A stretch of DNA of 64,000 nucleotides from positions 62,001 through 126,000 of the forward strand of contig NZ_JABWSY010000012.1 in assembly GCF_013396335.1 (NCBI RefSeq), in the 5' to 3' direction. Position 1 is the stretch's first letter. Each line of letters begins with the position of its first letter. Made by a program: the position numbers and the translations under genes. This document shows, piece after piece, positions 17,555-25,862 of this stretch. This DNA comes from Bacillus sp. EB106-08-02-XG196. Its GTDB lineage: Bacteria; Bacillota; Bacilli; Bacillales; Cytobacillaceae. The notes beneath the pieces were generated by a model, which was given only the letters and a program-made list of their open reading frames with translations, was not told the DNA's origin and ran no database searches.

Positions 17555-18548
17555 GGATACCCTCCTTGTGCGTCATAACGACTAATTTCCCCCATGTTTC
17601 CCGGCTTCCCAATTGGTTTAGGGCATCAGGGACTTCCTCGAAGGAATATCTCTGATAAATTAGCGGCTTAATTTTTTTTGCTTTGTATAATTCCATCAGC
17701 TCGTCATGGGCAGCTTTTACTTTTTCCGGAAAAAGCTTACGGAAATAACCAAAGTGTACGCCAACTAGTGAGTAATTCTTGATTAAGGCATGGTTCATTG
17801 GTGCCTCAGGGATGGTTCCACCCGCAAACCCGATGATCAACAGCCTTCCATCAAAGGCGATGCATTTCCGTGACAAATGGAACACATTTCCTCCGACAGG
17901 ATCAAAGGTTACATCTGCTCCAAGCCCATCGGTTTCTTTCTTTACTCTTTGACTAAAGTCTTCTTCTCGGTAATTGATGACAACATCGGCACCCAGCTGC
18001 TTGCATATTTCGAGCTTTTCAGCAGATCCAGCGGTTGCAATGACCTTGGCACCAAGTGCTTTTCCAATTTGAATCGCGGCCGAACCAACTCCACCTGACC
18101 CAGCGTGAACAAGAAGTGTCTCATGGGGTTGGAGACAGGCTTTAGCATGTAACGCATAATACGCAGTATGATAGGTGATAAACATCGCAGCCGCTTCCTC
18201 GTACGATAGTTCATCAGCAATCGGGAACACATCCTCTTCCTTTACAACCACTTCATCGGTAAATCCTCCATTTGGCAGCAGTGGAAGTGCGAGTACACGC
18301 TGACCGACGGATAGTGACACACCCTCTCCGACTTCGTCGATTACTCCCGCCACCTCTGCACCGGGAATAAACGGAAGCGCTGGTTTCTCCTGATATTTCC
18401 CTTGGCATTGCAAAATATCAAAGAAATTGAGTCCGAAAGCTTTAACTTGAATGACTACTTCCCCTTTTGATGGAACCGTCCTCTTGATTTCCCTTATTTT
18501 AAGAGCCTCTTCCGGGTCTCCAATCGTTGTCACAAACCACGACCTCAT
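17547..18548 (-). CDS. Quinone-oxidoreductase-type medium-chain dehydrogenase/reductase
   Basis: A 333-residue NADPH-dependent MDR-superfamily protein of the quinone oxidoreductase group, lacking the structural and catalytic zinc ligands of alcohol dehydrogenases. It has the N-terminal GroES-like fold with FGLNFFDILQCQGKY, and the nucleotide-binding HAGSGGVGSAAIQ motif near residue 145. Possible roles are reduction of an enoyl-CoA or a quinone; the sequence does not decide. Tightly placed between dehydrogenase and crotonase genes. Confidence 0.87.
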   Translation of the reverse strand: MRSWFVTTIGDPEEALKIREIKRTVPSKGEVVIQVKAFGLNFFDILQCQGKYQEKPALPFIPGAEVAGVIDEVGEGVSLSVGQRVLALPLLPNGGFTDEVVVKEEDVFPIADELSYEEAAAMFITYHTAYYALHAKACLQPHETLLVHAGSGGVGSAAIQIGKALGAKVIATAGSAEKLEICKQLGADVVINYREEDFSQRVKKETDGLGADVTFDPVGGNVFHLSRKCIAFDGRLLIIGFAGGTIPEAPMNHALIKNYSLVGVHFGYFRKLFPEKVKAAHDELMELYKAKKIKPLIYQRYSFEEVPDALNQLGSRETWGKLVVMTHKEGIHD

Positions 18549-18563
18549 TTAGTGCTACACCTC

Positions 18564-19769
18564 CTATAGTTGTTCTTTAATTTCCAATCTAGCAATATCT
18601 CTTAAATGGACTTTATCTGGTCCATCAACTATTCTAAGCGTCCTTGCATTCGCGTAGTGAGCAGCAAGTGGGAAATCATCTGATACACCCGCTCCGCCAA
18701 ATACCTCGATGGCGCGATCAATGACTCGAATGGATACGCGTGGCACGGCAACTTTAATCATCGCAATTTCTTTTCTCGCAGCCTTTGCCCCTTCCTGATC
18801 GATCTTGTTAGCAGCATGCAAGGTAAGAAGTCTTGCCTGCTCGATGTCAATCCGGCTTTCTGCAATTTGTTCCCTTATCGTCTCTTTATCAATTAGTTTC
18901 GAACGAAACGCTTCGCGGCTATTGGCACGCTTGATCATTAAATCAAGAGCACGTTCCGCGGCTCCAATCGCACGCATGCAATGATGAATTCTTCCTGGTC
19001 CTAAGCGTCCTTGAGCAATTTCAAAACCTCTTCCTTCACCTAATAAAATATTGGAGACTGGTACGCGCACATTGTTGTAGTGGACTTCAGCGTGTCCGTA
19101 TGGTGCGTGGTCGTAACCAAACACCGGCAAAGGCCTTTTCACTTCCACTCCAGGTGTATCAAATGGAACGAGAATCATGGACTGTTGTTTATGACGCTCG
19201 GCATTCGGGTCGGTTTTCCCCATTACAATCGCTACCTTACAGCGTGGATCTAATGCCCCTGTTGACCACCACTTTCTTGCGTTAATCACGTACTCATCGC
19301 CGTCACGAACAATACTGCTTTGAATATTTGTCGCGTCTGAAGATGCTACATCCGGTTCAGTCATTGAGAAAACTGAACGAATTCTCCCTTCTAATAGCGG
19401 TTCAAGCCACTGCTTCTTCTGCTCATCGGTCCCGTACTTGATGAGGACCTCCATATTCCCTGTATCAGGGGCATTGCAGTTAAAGATTTCCGGTGCCAGA
19501 AGGGAACGTCCCATTATTTCGCATAGATGGGCATATTCATAGTTTGATAGCCCTTTTCCATATTCTTCATCTGGAATGAATAAGTTCCATAGCCCTTGTG
19601 CTTTTGCTTTCTCCTTTAATTCTTCAATCAAGGACGGGATTTCCCACCTATTTTCTTGGCGGTTCAATTCTTCTTCAAATACCATTTCGTTTGGATAAAT
19701 ATGCTCCTCCATAAACTCAACAAGTTGTGTTTGTAGGTGCTTCGCTTGATTAGACAACTCTTTTAGCAT
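18564..19769 (-). CDS. Acyl-CoA dehydrogenase, ACAD10/ACAD11-like
   Basis: A 401-residue flavoprotein. Several stretches closely recall the C-terminal ACAD domain of mammalian ACAD11: [48 protein letters not shown] and the C-terminal VDGPDKVHL. In ACAD10/11 this domain processes a 4-phosphoacyl-CoA made by a fused kinase domain; here the kinase is a separate gene (11009-12061). Alternatively it is an ordinary dehydrogenase for a bulky acyl-CoA. It overlaps the ligase gene by 20 bases, so it is co-expressed. Confidence 0.92.
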   Translation of the reverse strand: MLKELSNQAKHLQTQLVEFMEEHIYPNEMVFEEELNRQENRWEIPSLIEELKEKAKAQGLWNLFIPDEEYGKGLSNYEYAHLCEIMGRSLLAPEIFNCNAPDTGNMEVLIKYGTDEQKKQWLEPLLEGRIRSVFSMTEPDVASSDATNIQSSIVRDGDEYVINARKWWSTGALDPRCKVAIVMGKTDPNAERHKQQSMILVPFDTPGVEVKRPLPVFGYDHAPYGHAEVHYNNVRVPVSNILLGEGRGFEIAQGRLGPGRIHHCMRAIGAAERALDLMIKRANSREAFRSKLIDKETIREQIAESRIDIEQARLLTLHAANKIDQEGAKAARKEIAMIKVAVPRVSIRVIDRAIEVFGGAGVSDDFPLAAHYANARTLRIVDGPDKVHLRDIARLEIKEQL

Positions 19770-21348
19770 CGTTTTCCCTTCTTTCTTTCAGATTGTTTTT
19801 TAGAATTTTTCCAGAAGCGTTTCGTGGCAGTTCATCTAGGAATTCGAACAACTCTGGAACCTTATAATTTGCAAGATAGGTTCGACAATGGGCTTGAATG
19901 GCAGGAATGTCTGCTTCTTGAAGCTGGTCGCTAACGACAAATGCTTTCACGCGTTCCCCGTAAATCGGATCTGGTTCACCGACAACTGCCGCTTCCCGAA
20001 TCCATTCAAGCTTCTTCAGGACATCCTCAACTTCAATGGAAAAAATTTTCTCTCCTCCGCGATTGATCATGTCCTTTTTACGATCGAGAATATAATAGTA
20101 CCCCTCCTCATCCATTGTTCCAATGTCACCGGATTGCCAATAGCCATTGGAGAAACTCTTAAGATTAGCTTCATCATTTCGCCAATACTCCTGGATGACC
20201 ATTGGCCCCTTAATGTAAAGTTCGCCAACTTCACCAACTTTGCACGCTTCTCCCTCCGCATTCATGATCCTGATATCCGCCACTGGAACCGCCAAGCCGA
20301 CGGAAGCGACTTTTTCTGGTGGATGAGTTCTTGGCATTAGCGTAGCGGGAGATGAAGTTTCGGTTGAACCATAAGCATTATGTAGTTCAGCATTTGGAAA
20401 AGCACTTTGGAGTAGTTGGTAGGTTTGCTTGTAAATAGGTGATCCGCCATAGGCAACTTTCGTGACAAAATCAAAGGTGTGGTTTTTGAATTCTTCTTCA
20501 GTGGACATCATGATGAAAATAGTGGGTACGTTGAACAGGAAGTTGATTTGGTGTTGTAAGATGAGTTCGATGTATTTCTTATTTTGGTAACGTTCCATGC
20601 TATAGGATGTACCGCCGACATAGACCATGTGCAGGAGCTGGCCGACTAAACCAGTCACATGAAACATTGGGACTGCAATCAAGGTTTTCATTGTGGAAAT
20701 AGTGTTAAATACCGATTGGTAATTCATTAAGCTGTGAATTACTCCAATATGCGATAATACGGCCCCTTTAGGCCTGCCAGTCGTCCCGGATGTATATAAA
20801 ATAAAGGCAGGGTCAACCTCATCTATTTTGGTAAGGTCAGGAGTTGAATTTCTTATATCCATCAGTTGAGCAAATGAATCCTTACCATCTATAAGAAAGA
20901 TATTTTTCTCCTTTGGGAGGGCTGTTTTATTGATTTCTTCTACTTGGTTGAGTTGGTTTTCATATTTGCTATCACTGACAACAACTTTAACTTCAGAATG
21001 ACTTAAAATATATTCCATTTCATCTGGTGATAATTTGACATTGACTGGAACCATAATGGCGCCAAGCTTCATACAAGCAAAGACTATGAGTGGTAAGTGG
21101 TAGCGATTGCCAATAATGGTAGCAACCCGGTCCCCTTTTTGAATTTTGCATTTATGTTGTAGGTTGGCAGCTATCGTGCTAGAGTATCTATCTAACTCTT
21201 CATAAGTGAGTGATCTTTCCTCGGTCACGATAGCCTCCTTTTGTTTGTTGGCACCCAGTTGCATGTTAAGGATATCACTGATATTCTTTGGTCGGTTTGC
21301 AAATACTTTAATAGACTTTCTTCCGAATAAATCCATTTCATGAATCAC
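19750..21348 (-). CDS. Acyl-CoA synthetase (AMP-forming, ANL superfamily)
   Basis: Activates a carboxylic acid to its CoA thioester using ATP. The 532 residues include the P-loop motif [18 protein letters not shown] (about residues 181-198), NAYGSTETS, the hinge region [24 protein letters not shown] and the C-terminal lysine in NASGKILK. Substrate is unknown; it could act on medium or long fatty acids or a hydroxy/cyclic acid. It directly follows the TetR regulator (16-base gap) and starts the catabolic part of the operon. Confidence 0.93.
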   Translation of the reverse strand: MIHEMDLFGRKSIKVFANRPKNISDILNMQLGANKQKEAIVTEERSLTYEELDRYSSTIAANLQHKCKIQKGDRVATIIGNRYHLPLIVFACMKLGAIMVPVNVKLSPDEMEYILSHSEVKVVVSDSKYENQLNQVEEINKTALPKEKNIFLIDGKDSFAQLMDIRNSTPDLTKIDEVDPAFILYTSGTTGRPKGAVLSHIGVIHSLMNYQSVFNTISTMKTLIAVPMFHVTGLVGQLLHMVYVGGTSYSMERYQNKKYIELILQHQINFLFNVPTIFIMMSTEEEFKNHTFDFVTKVAYGGSPIYKQTYQLLQSAFPNAELHNAYGSTETSSPATLMPRTHPPEKVASVGLAVPVADIRIMNAEGEACKVGEVGELYIKGPMVIQEYWRNDEANLKSFSNGYWQSGDIGTMDEEGYYYILDRKKDMINRGGEKIFSIEVEDVLKKLEWIREAAVVGEPDPIYGERVKAFVVSDQLQEADIPAIQAHCRTYLANYKVPELFEFLDELPRNASGKILKNNLKERRENDAKRVV

Positions 21349-21364
21349 ACTTTGAGCCTCCCTC

Positions 21365-21952
21365 TTATTTTAAAATTTTTAAAATAGATTTTGTGTATTT
21401 TTCAATCACTTCTTCTTTCACTAAACGACCATCTGGATTATACCATTGCTGCACCCAGTTCATGGCACCAAGTATAATCATTCTCTCGATGAAAGGTTCC
21501 TCTACGCGGAATTCACCACTTGTGATTCCTCTTTTGATAATTTGGTCGAATAAATTTTCGTATTCCTTTCTCAGCTTTAACACGAGTTCAAGCTGCTCCT
21601 CATTAAAAAAACGCTTAGGCTCCATTATGAGATTGAATACTTCTTTCTCTTCAATTGCGTACTCCATGTGGGTAGCGATCATTTTTACGAGAATTTCTGT
21701 TGCACTTCCTTCCCCTCGATTCAGAATATCACGCAAATCCTCTGTTCCCTGGGACAGGACAAAGTTATGACATTGGTACATTAAATCACTCTTATTTTTG
21801 AAATAATAATAGAGGGACCCTTTTGTCATTAATAGTTCGGCTGCAATTTCCTCCATGGTTGCACCACTGTAGCCTCTTCTATTCACTATTTCAATTGCTG
21901 AAAGAAGAATCTGTTCTTTCTTTCGGAGGATTTTCTTTTCTGAAAGTTTCAT
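21365..21952 (-). CDS. TetR-family transcriptional regulator
   Basis: A 195-residue repressor with the N-terminal helix-turn-helix GATMEEIAAELLMTKGSLYYYFKNKSDLMYQC (about residues 29-60). The C-terminal half is a ligand domain of the acyl-CoA-responsive kind seen next to fatty-acid genes. It is the first gene of the operon, so it probably represses its own transcription until an acyl-CoA or related inducer binds. Repeated motifs in the upstream region (22024-22140) are possible operators. Confidence 0.9.
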   Translation of the reverse strand: MKLSEKKILRKKEQILLSAIEIVNRRGYSGATMEEIAAELLMTKGSLYYYFKNKSDLMYQCHNFVLSQGTEDLRDILNRGEGSATEILVKMIATHMEYAIEEKEVFNLIMEPKRFFNEEQLELVLKLRKEYENLFDQIIKRGITSGEFRVEEPFIERMIILGAMNWVQQWYNPDGRLVKEEVIEKYTKSILKILK

Positions 21953-22023
21953 AGGATCACCGCTTTGATAGAATTAGAAATTTACGGAACCGCTTACATT
22001 ATCTTTTTTTAAACAAGGGTCTG

Positions 22024-22140
22024 TTTTTAAACCCCATTTAGTTATCTGAATATTTAGTATTAAATATAATTTAACAACATCTTTTTCAAATTGCAAGCAT
22101 TTTTTTGAATGATGTTTTATTTTTGAACCCCGTTTAATTT
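22024..22140. promoter_or_regulatory. Two repeated operator-like motifs upstream of the TetR operon
   Basis: The 370 bases between the TetR gene and the next fragment hold no gene. Two similar motifs, TTAAACCCCATTTAGTT at about 22027-22043 and TTGAACCCCGTTTAATT at about 22122-22138, match at most positions and each is a rough palindrome (TRAAC, central CC, GTTTA). They may be binding sites for the TetR repressor. This is inference from repetition and location only. Confidence 0.35.
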
Positions 22141-22320
22141 TTTATATAGAAAAACGGAAGTAGGTGTAACTACTTCAGTTTGTAGAAACCTGCTGTATTC
22201 AAGGATTTTACCTTCATTTGTCTTTGAGACACGTCAATATTTTAATATATTGATAAAACATGTAACCCATCTTGCTGGTGGCAAAAAATATTTGAAGGCA
22301 TATTTGCCTTAACATCCAGC

Positions 22321-22563
22321 CTTTCAATCCATGTTTACGTTGAAGGATTAATTACTTCTAAATTGACGGAACTAGAAAATCCTGATGCGATAAAAGCCAG
22401 GATCAAAGAAGCAAGCCAATCTATTCCTTTAGAAAACTTAGCACTAAGTCAGCAATGTGGTTTTGCTAGTACCGAAGAAGGAAATATTTTAACAGAAGAA
22501 GACCAATGGAATAAAATCAAACACGTTGTGAACATAGCTGATATTGTATGGGGTTCGATCTAA
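22321..22563 (+). pseudogene. C-terminal fragment of a MetE/YxjG-like methyltransferase
   Basis: About 80 codons in frame end at a TAA. They carry the family's C-terminal signature LSQQCGFASTEEGNILTEEDQW, which holds the zinc-binding cysteine of cobalamin-independent methionine synthase-like proteins (YxjG/YxjH in Bacillus). All N-terminal parts are missing and no plausible start with a ribosome-binding site lies in front, so it is a leftover of a deleted gene. Confidence 0.75.
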
Positions 22564-22625
22564 ATATATTGAAATAAATAAAACCTCCTTCCATGCCTAG
22601 GGTCTTATTTTTACATATTTTACTA

Positions 22626-22653
22626 TTGAATAAATTTTAAATATGTATATAAT
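22626..22653 (+). promoter_or_regulatory. Probable sigma-A promoter of the guanidine riboswitch transcript
   Basis: A TTGAAT -35 and a perfect TATAAT -10 are separated by 16 bases and lie about 20 bases before the riboswitch aptamer. Confidence 0.55.
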
Positions 22654-22672
22654 CTATCGTAATTGTATACGA

Positions 22673-22800
22673 AAATGTTTTCTAGGGTTCCGCAACCACT
22701 GTGTTGGTCTGGTCCGAGAGAAAACTCACAGCTATAGCTGTGTCACGGAAGGAGAAAAGCCTGGGAGATACTGTTTAACAGTTATCTCTCAGGTTTTTTT
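22673..22800 (+). ncRNA. Guanidine-I riboswitch (ykkC leader) with terminator
   Basis: The conserved ykkC-class landmarks are present in order: CTAGGGTTCCG, GGTCTGGTCCGAGAG, an internal hairpin, and ACGGAAGGAGAAAAGCCTGGGAGA. The last part overlaps a terminator stem (GCCTGGGAGATA, loop, TATCTCTCAGG) followed by eight T. Guanidine binding should sequester the terminator and allow expression of the two SMR genes that follow. A short open frame across it is not a gene. Confidence 0.93.
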
Positions 22801-22834
22801 TGCTTTTAAAAATTTATTATGGAGGTAATAGGTA

Positions 22835-23176
22835 ATGAATGCGAATTGGATTAAGGTGTTTATTGGGGCATTTTTTGAAGTGTTTTGGGTGATAGGTCTA
22901 AAACATGCAAATGGCTTTTGGACCTGGACAGGAACTGTCATCTCAATTATTGTGAGTTTCTATTTAATAATAATGGCTGGTCGGAAACTTCCAGTAGGTA
23001 CGGTATATGCCGTTTTTGTCGGATTGGGGACAGCAGGGACGGTCTTATCTGAAATCATATTCTTCGGTGAACCAATCAAAGTGGAAAAAATGATGTTGAT
23101 TTTACTTTTACTAATAGGTGTTCTTGGATTGAAATTATTAACAAGTGACGATACTCAAGAAGGAGCTGAGTCCTAA
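22835..23176 (+). CDS. ykkC: SMR-family guanidinium exporter subunit (YkkC type)
   Basis: A 113-residue four-helix small multidrug-resistance protein. The conserved membrane glutamate lies in helix 1 ([21 protein letters not shown]), with the following [16 protein letters not shown] helix. It pairs with the next gene product as a heterodimer, as in Bacillus YkkCD, and exports guanidinium by proton exchange. The guanidine riboswitch upstream identifies the substrate class. Start ATG with a GGAGG site. The last codons overlap the partner's start by one base. Confidence 0.92.
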   Translation: MNANWIKVFIGAFFEVFWVIGLKHANGFWTWTGTVISIIVSFYLIIMAGRKLPVGTVYAVFVGLGTAGTVLSEIIFFGEPIKVEKMMLILLLLIGVLGLKLLTSDDTQEGAES

Positions 23177-23490
23177 TGGCATGGATTTCATTAATTTTAG
23201 CAGGATTATGTGAAGCGTTTGGTGTTGTTACCATAAATAAATTGAATATCAGTCGTAATTGGCAATCTTTATTACTATTAATTCTCGGATTCGGGGCTAG
23301 TTTTCTATTTCTTGCCTACGCCATGAAAACTCTGCCTATGGGGACCGCTTATGCAATATGGACTGGAATTGGCTCAGCAGGTGGTGCACTTTTAGGAATC
23401 ATGATTTACGGCGAATCAAAAGATTGGAGAAGGATCGCATGTATTGCATTAATTTTAGGTGCTACCATTGGGCTAAAACTTGTTGGCTAG
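23176..23490 (+). CDS. ykkD: SMR-family guanidinium exporter subunit (YkkD type)
   Basis: A 104-residue SMR protein with four helices and the membrane glutamate in LAGLCEAFGVVTINKLN. GTAYAIWTGIGSAGGAL is the signature of helix 3. It overlaps the upstream partner by one base at a TAATG junction, so both are translated together from the riboswitch-controlled message. The opposite charge of the loops and the pairing suggest opposite membrane orientation in the heterodimer, as in YkkCD. Confidence 0.92.
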   Translation: MAWISLILAGLCEAFGVVTINKLNISRNWQSLLLLILGFGASFLFLAYAMKTLPMGTAYAIWTGIGSAGGALLGIMIYGESKDWRRIACIALILGATIGLKLVG

Positions 23491-23925
23491 GAATCTAAAA
23501 TTCCACTAAACTAGGCAGACCAAAGAACACGTAAGTAAGTCCCGCTGGCTTAGGCTTGTTTTAATATTAATAGGATCATAGCGGGTCTGAAGATTTCTAG
23601 AACTAAAATAAAGTCTTCCTATTTGGAAAGAGAGTCTACGTTATAAGAATGGTTTTCGGGGTGAGCTAATCCTTTTTGGGCAAACCCTACCCTTTTTAAT
23701 TTACTCTTCACTCTTCTTTTTCCTAATGACATCTTTTAAGGATTGAGACCTATTATCCTTCTAGTAATCCTAACCATTTGCAGACAATCCCGTAACTTAT
23801 GAAGATGAAGCATTTACAGAAGAGTATAATTATTTTAATATCTGCATTGCATAATTAGTAAAATCACCCAAATGTTTTTCGATGATTTGTTTTAAAATGT
23901 CTAGATTAATAGGTTTGATAATCAT
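23491..23925. other. Gene-free stretch after ykkD
   Basis: No gene with a start site or recognisable product was seen in these 435 bases. The only structure noted is a loose CCCGCT/AGCGGG pairing at about 23546-23585, too weak and too wide to be called a terminator. Confidence 0.5.
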
Positions 23926-24883
23926 GAACGACAATATTTCTAAATCCAACCATTGCTTTTGTAGATGCAGTAGTCGCGACAGTTGAAGGTCTATGGAATG
24001 TGATTACCCATCCAATTGAAACCTTTAAAGGTCTTGTATATGTCGTCCAGCACCCTGTTGAAACCGCCAAATCTATAAGGGAATCGATTAAAAGTTCATG
24101 GAATAATGATGTCGTCAATGGAGATGCCGACAGCCGGTCCAATTGGTTTGGGCGCGCTTTTGGAGAAGTTGCTCTTGCCGTTGTCGGTACAAAAGGCGTC
24201 GATAAAGCGGTAAAATTAACGAAGGGCGTAAAGGTAGTTGAAGAAGCTGGTGAGGTTAGAATTGTTGATGGTATCGATGCAATTATTAAAAAAACAAACT
24301 GTTCCCCGACCGATCTGAATAATTATTTGCAAAAGATAGATAAAGAACTTGCAGAAAATTATACAGAAACCGGACTGTGGCCGGAACATATTCAGGTACC
24401 GAAAGACCCTGGGGTATTAAATGTTGACAGCTCCATCAACTGAGATGAGGTTCCAAAGGGCGGCTACGTGCTAGATGAAAACGGAAATGCGATGAAAGAA
24501 ATTCATAATCCTGAACAAGGAGAAGTTGTTGACCGATATGGACCTGCAAATGGCAGATATACTTCACTTGTTATAGATGGGAAACCGTATAATATGATCA
24601 GCGGTCATTGCCTTATGTCGAGGATCCTTCAAAATATCATCAGTATAGAATAACGGGAGATTTCAATAACATTGAATCGTATGTTAATCAGACGCCAGAC
24701 GCCGTCCTTAGGGAAAAAGTAACTACACTCATGGATGCTTATGACCTATCTTACGATGATTTAAAAATTCAAAAAGGTGATATTGCTCCAGGGTTTGGTT
24801 CAACCGGCGGCGGGATTCAGTATGAAATGCCATTACCAGTAGATTTATTGGAAGGTTTAGTCTTAATAGGAAAAATGAAATAA
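23926..24883 (+). pseudogene. Remnant of an LXG-type polymorphic toxin with a TNT (NAD glycohydrolase) C-terminus
   Basis: The coding signal begins without a start, in the middle region typical of LXG toxins (VDAVVATVEGLWNVITHPIE, then VYVVQHPVETAKSI). It continues to a TNT-like domain: RYGPANGRYTSL, then RSLPYVEDPSKYHQYRI and the end GGGIQYEMPLPVDLL. Two single changes break it: an in-frame TGA at 24441-24443, where the family would have Trp (TGG), and a one-base loss near 24593. The N-terminal LXG secretion domain is absent. TNT domains destroy NAD in target cells; this copy cannot be made intact. Confidence 0.8.
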
Positions 24884-24895
24884 GGTGTGATTACG

Positions 24896-25138
24896 TTGAC
24901 AAGAGAGAAGGCTTTAGAAATCATCCAAAATGAGAAATTGCAGAATTTAAATTGGTTCGATGACCATAAAATTAAACCGAATGAAGTTGGCATCCGCGAA
25001 AAAGCAAATAAATGGAAAGTATATACTACAGAAGAGTGGGCAAATCCTATCTCAGAGAAAGAATTCCAAACTGAAGGTGAAGCATTAGAAAATTTTATTA
25101 AACGATTAAGAGCATTGAATAAGTTTCAAAATCTCTAG
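24896..25138 (+). CDS. Probable immunity protein for the TNT toxin (Imm59-like)
   Basis: An intact small soluble protein of 80 residues starting MTREKALEIIQ, if the TTG at 24896 is used (an AAGGTG site is suitably placed; a GTG at 24887 is also possible). It follows the toxin remnant directly, the usual place for a cognate immunity gene. The sequence resembles immunity proteins of the Imm59 type (NLNWFDDHKIKPNEVGIREK, then EALENFIKRL), from memory of the family. It may persist as an orphan antidote against related toxins. Confidence 0.65.
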   Translation: MTREKALEIIQNEKLQNLNWFDDHKIKPNEVGIREKANKWKVYTTEEWANPISEKEFQTEGEALENFIKRLRALNKFQNL

Positions 25139-25187
25139 GGATGAAAGTAATAAAATTATTGAGAGAAATTTAATATAGCTAGAAATT

Positions 25188-25225
25188 GAGGACTAACCTC
25201 GATTGGTTAGTCCATTACTTTTTCC
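25188..25225 (+). terminator. Terminator after the immunity gene
   Basis: A perfect 9-bp stem GGACTAACC/GGTTAGTCC with a six-base loop is followed by ATTACTTTTT on the plus strand. The rest of the gap to 25380 shows no gene. Confidence 0.7.
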
Positions 25226-25380
25226 AAACCTGTTCTTCCTTTTTAAAATCTGTTAATCAGACAAAAGCGGCCCAGTTCTCTGGTTCCGGTCGGACCATAT
25301 AAATAAACTTGACCAGGCAATAGATTTCTTCGTCCTCCTAGGGAATCATCCTAGAAATTGGTTGTCCCCTTTCTTTATCA

Positions 25381-25803
25381 TCAATACTTCTCAAAACACC
25401 CCGCAATAGCAGGAAAGCTATTAAATTCCTTCCTCATGTCCCGAAACGAAATCACCTCATTTCCTCTAGCAAGCTGAAAATCTAGTGAATATTCGTGACA
25501 GTTCAATGGGGTTTGATGAAATGTTTTGGTATAGAACTGGATGGCCTCTTGCTAGCTGGTTGCAAAGATAAAAACAAAATCCTTCTGATTCATCTTTAGT
25601 GAGTAGATGCGAATTTTACGAATACCTAATACATTGTTTTGAATCATTTCCCTTACTTTCTGATGATCTGCCTGTTCTAGGTCTATCTTGGACATATCAT
25701 CATCCAATGAAATTTTCTCCTCTCCGAGTAAATGATGGATGTAATGGGCTAATGCAGATTCTTCAAAACATAAACTATCAAAGTAAGCATCTTTTACAAG
25801 CAT
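25381..25803 (-). pseudogene. Hypothetical gene interrupted by an in-frame amber codon
   Basis: The frame starts at ATG 25803 and runs 140 codons to TGA at 25381, but a TAG at 25552-25554 cuts it after 83 codons. The reading frame continues cleanly past it (QEAIQFYTKTFHQ, then FRDMRKEFNSFP), which suggests one point mutation, for example CAG or TGG to TAG. The product is acidic at the N-terminal half and not recognised. It lies directly downstream of the DnaB/DnaD pair and may belong to that element. Amber readthrough is a less likely alternative. Confidence 0.65.
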
Positions 25804-25862
25804 GCGGGTACACCTCGGTAATCAATTTTTTTGGCTAATGAAAGTTTACAAAGGGGATGACT

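Noticed and set aside
22643-22828. Open frame of 61 codons across the riboswitch
   Set aside because: It lies over conserved ykkC aptamer and terminator structure and has no ribosome-binding site.
23546-23585. Terminator after ykkD
   Set aside because: The pairing is loose, the loop is wide and there is no T run.
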